A DNA stretch of 64,000 nt, taken from assembly GCF_003967555.1 (NCBI RefSeq), contig NZ_BIFS01000001.1, positions 2,046,001-2,110,000 of the forward strand, read 5' to 3'. The position numbers and the translations under genes were made by a program. The stretch is from Dictyobacter kobayashii (GTDB lineage: Bacteria > Chloroflexota > Ktedonobacteria > Ktedonobacterales > Ktedonobacteraceae). Position 1 is the first letter of the stretch. Every line of letters starts with the position of its first letter. Of the stretch, positions 63,527 through 64,000 are shown in pieces. Under the pieces are notes generated by a model, which was not told the DNA's origin, did not search any database, and saw only the letters and a program-made list of their open reading frames with translations.

Positions 63527-63721
63527 TTATTTTCCTTTTCGAGCGAAATTAGCAAGAAGAAACGCTTGAAAAGCAATGATCAGTGTTAGTATCCCAATAT
63601 AGAAACAATATTGGGACCATCCCATATTACGCTCAATTCGTAACACATACGCAACAGCAAAAGTGATTATGGTAATGATAAACCATATTAATGCTGCCTT
63701 TTTACCAGTTATTAAACGCAT
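63527..63721 (-). CDS. Small membrane protein between RHS tails (putative immunity protein)
   Basis: A 64-aa protein with two hydrophobic helices (AALIWFIITIITFAVAYVL; YIGILTLIIAFQAFLLANFA), a basic start and a basic end. No family recognised. It lies between RHS tail 2 and the partial hydrophobic frame at the window end, in the usual immunity position. Confidence 0.55.
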   Translation of the reverse strand: MRLITGKKAALIWFIITIITFAVAYVLRIERNMGWSQYCFYIGILTLIIAFQAFLLANFARKGK

Positions 63722-63745
63722 TTGTTGTTTGCCCTACTTTCCAAT

Positions 63746-63793
63746 AAAGAAATAGAGTGCTATATTTCTATGGTTTTAGCACTCTATTTCTTT
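63746..63793 (-). terminator. Hairpin with 16-bp arms
   Basis: AAAGAAATAGAGTGCT is exactly complementary to 63778-63793, with a 16-base loop, just after the leftward stop at 63800. Confidence 0.7.
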
Positions 63794-63799
63794 TAGTAG

Positions 63800-64000
63800 C
63801 TAGAACCTTATATGAATTTCAGGTAATCCACACGCAGACCTTATAGCTTCATAGAAGACGATTAGTTCTGCGGTAATAACGACAGCAGTGACAAGTACAG
63901 TCAAAATCGCAATGATACCACCAACAACAGGAAACCCTATAATGCTTACAAACGCTGCCAGGGCAAAAAACTGGCTTGACAATATAGAGGTTCCTGTTAT
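63800..64000 (-). CDS. C-terminal end of a hydrophobic protein, probably a third RHS tail (cut by window end)
   Basis: The frame stays open through the window edge (… ITGTSILSSQFF), so the start lies outside. The visible part is strongly hydrophobic (VGGIIAILTVLVTAVVITAE) and ends IRSACGLPEIHIRF. Its tone and setting resemble the variable tail of RHS fragment 2, but the RHS core itself is not within view, so this is inference. Confidence 0.5.
   Translation of the reverse strand: MTGTSILSSQFFALAAFVSIIGFPVVGGIIAILTVLVTAVVITAELIVFYEAIRSACGLPEIHIRF

Overview
The window looks like chromosome from a Ktedonobacterales-type Chloroflexota. This is my recognition, not a database result. It rests on Ser/Thr kinase N-termini of the type seen at 47.7 kb, orphan RHS tails, a full minCDE set, mid-range GC and many interspersed palindromic repeats. 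Most genes are ordinary housekeeping or metabolic genes in one- to three-gene units, often convergent around strong hairpins.

Layout. 0-6.3 kb: kinase tail, RidA, DnaA, HAD phosphatase, hotdog thioesterase, membrane protein, M20 peptidase. 6.4-16.0 kb: the most unusual part. Two tandem paralogous modules each hold a divergent sigma-factor-like gene, a MerR-HTH/GAF/degenerate-GGDEF regulator and a small P-loop kinase-like gene. A Rho that lacks its N-terminal RNA-binding domain follows. 16.3-35 kb: zinc-ribbon protein, pyrimidine-nucleoside phosphorylase, tRNA-Glu, peptidase E, ZIP transporter, M1-HEAT aminopeptidase, AarF/UbiB kinase, MBL hydrolase, NUDIX hydrolase, AroE, ACT protein, GT-C-like membrane enzyme, FAH-family protein, VOC dioxygenase. 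37.2-39.4 kb: minC-minD-minE. 40-42.4 kb: APH-type phosphotransferase and aldose epimerase. 42.8-44.1 kb: an intact ISAs1-type insertion sequence with perfect ends and a 10-bp target duplication. 44.3-53.2 kb: a membrane pseudokinase with kelch-like repeats, two TIM-barrel sugar isomerases, M48 peptidase, LLM oxidoreductase, PhnD-like protein. 53.9-61.1 kb: Na+/H+ antiporter, lipoprotein, PstS-like protein plus HAMP sensor, enoyl-CoA hydratase, lytic transglycosylase. 61.3-64 kb: an array of RHS C-terminal fragments alternating with tiny membrane proteins, resembling orphan polymorphic-toxin/immunity cassettes.

Repeats are unusually informative. One MITE family has ends beginning CAGGGCTT and 9-bp target duplications, perfect in two copies. 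A second set of elements combines a long, nearly perfect palindrome of variable sequence with a constant GC-rich tag. At least five genes (HAD, zinc-ribbon, nucleoside phosphorylase, phosphotransferase, PhnD-like) are broken by what look like single-base losses, mostly in short homopolymer runs. I suspect sequence error rather than true decay.

The best candidate for an undescribed system is the duplicated sigma-like/MerR-GAF-GGDEF-like/P-loop module at 6.4-15.0 kb with the short Rho beside it. Its architecture suggests signal-dependent transcription control, but the signal and targets cannot be read from the sequence.
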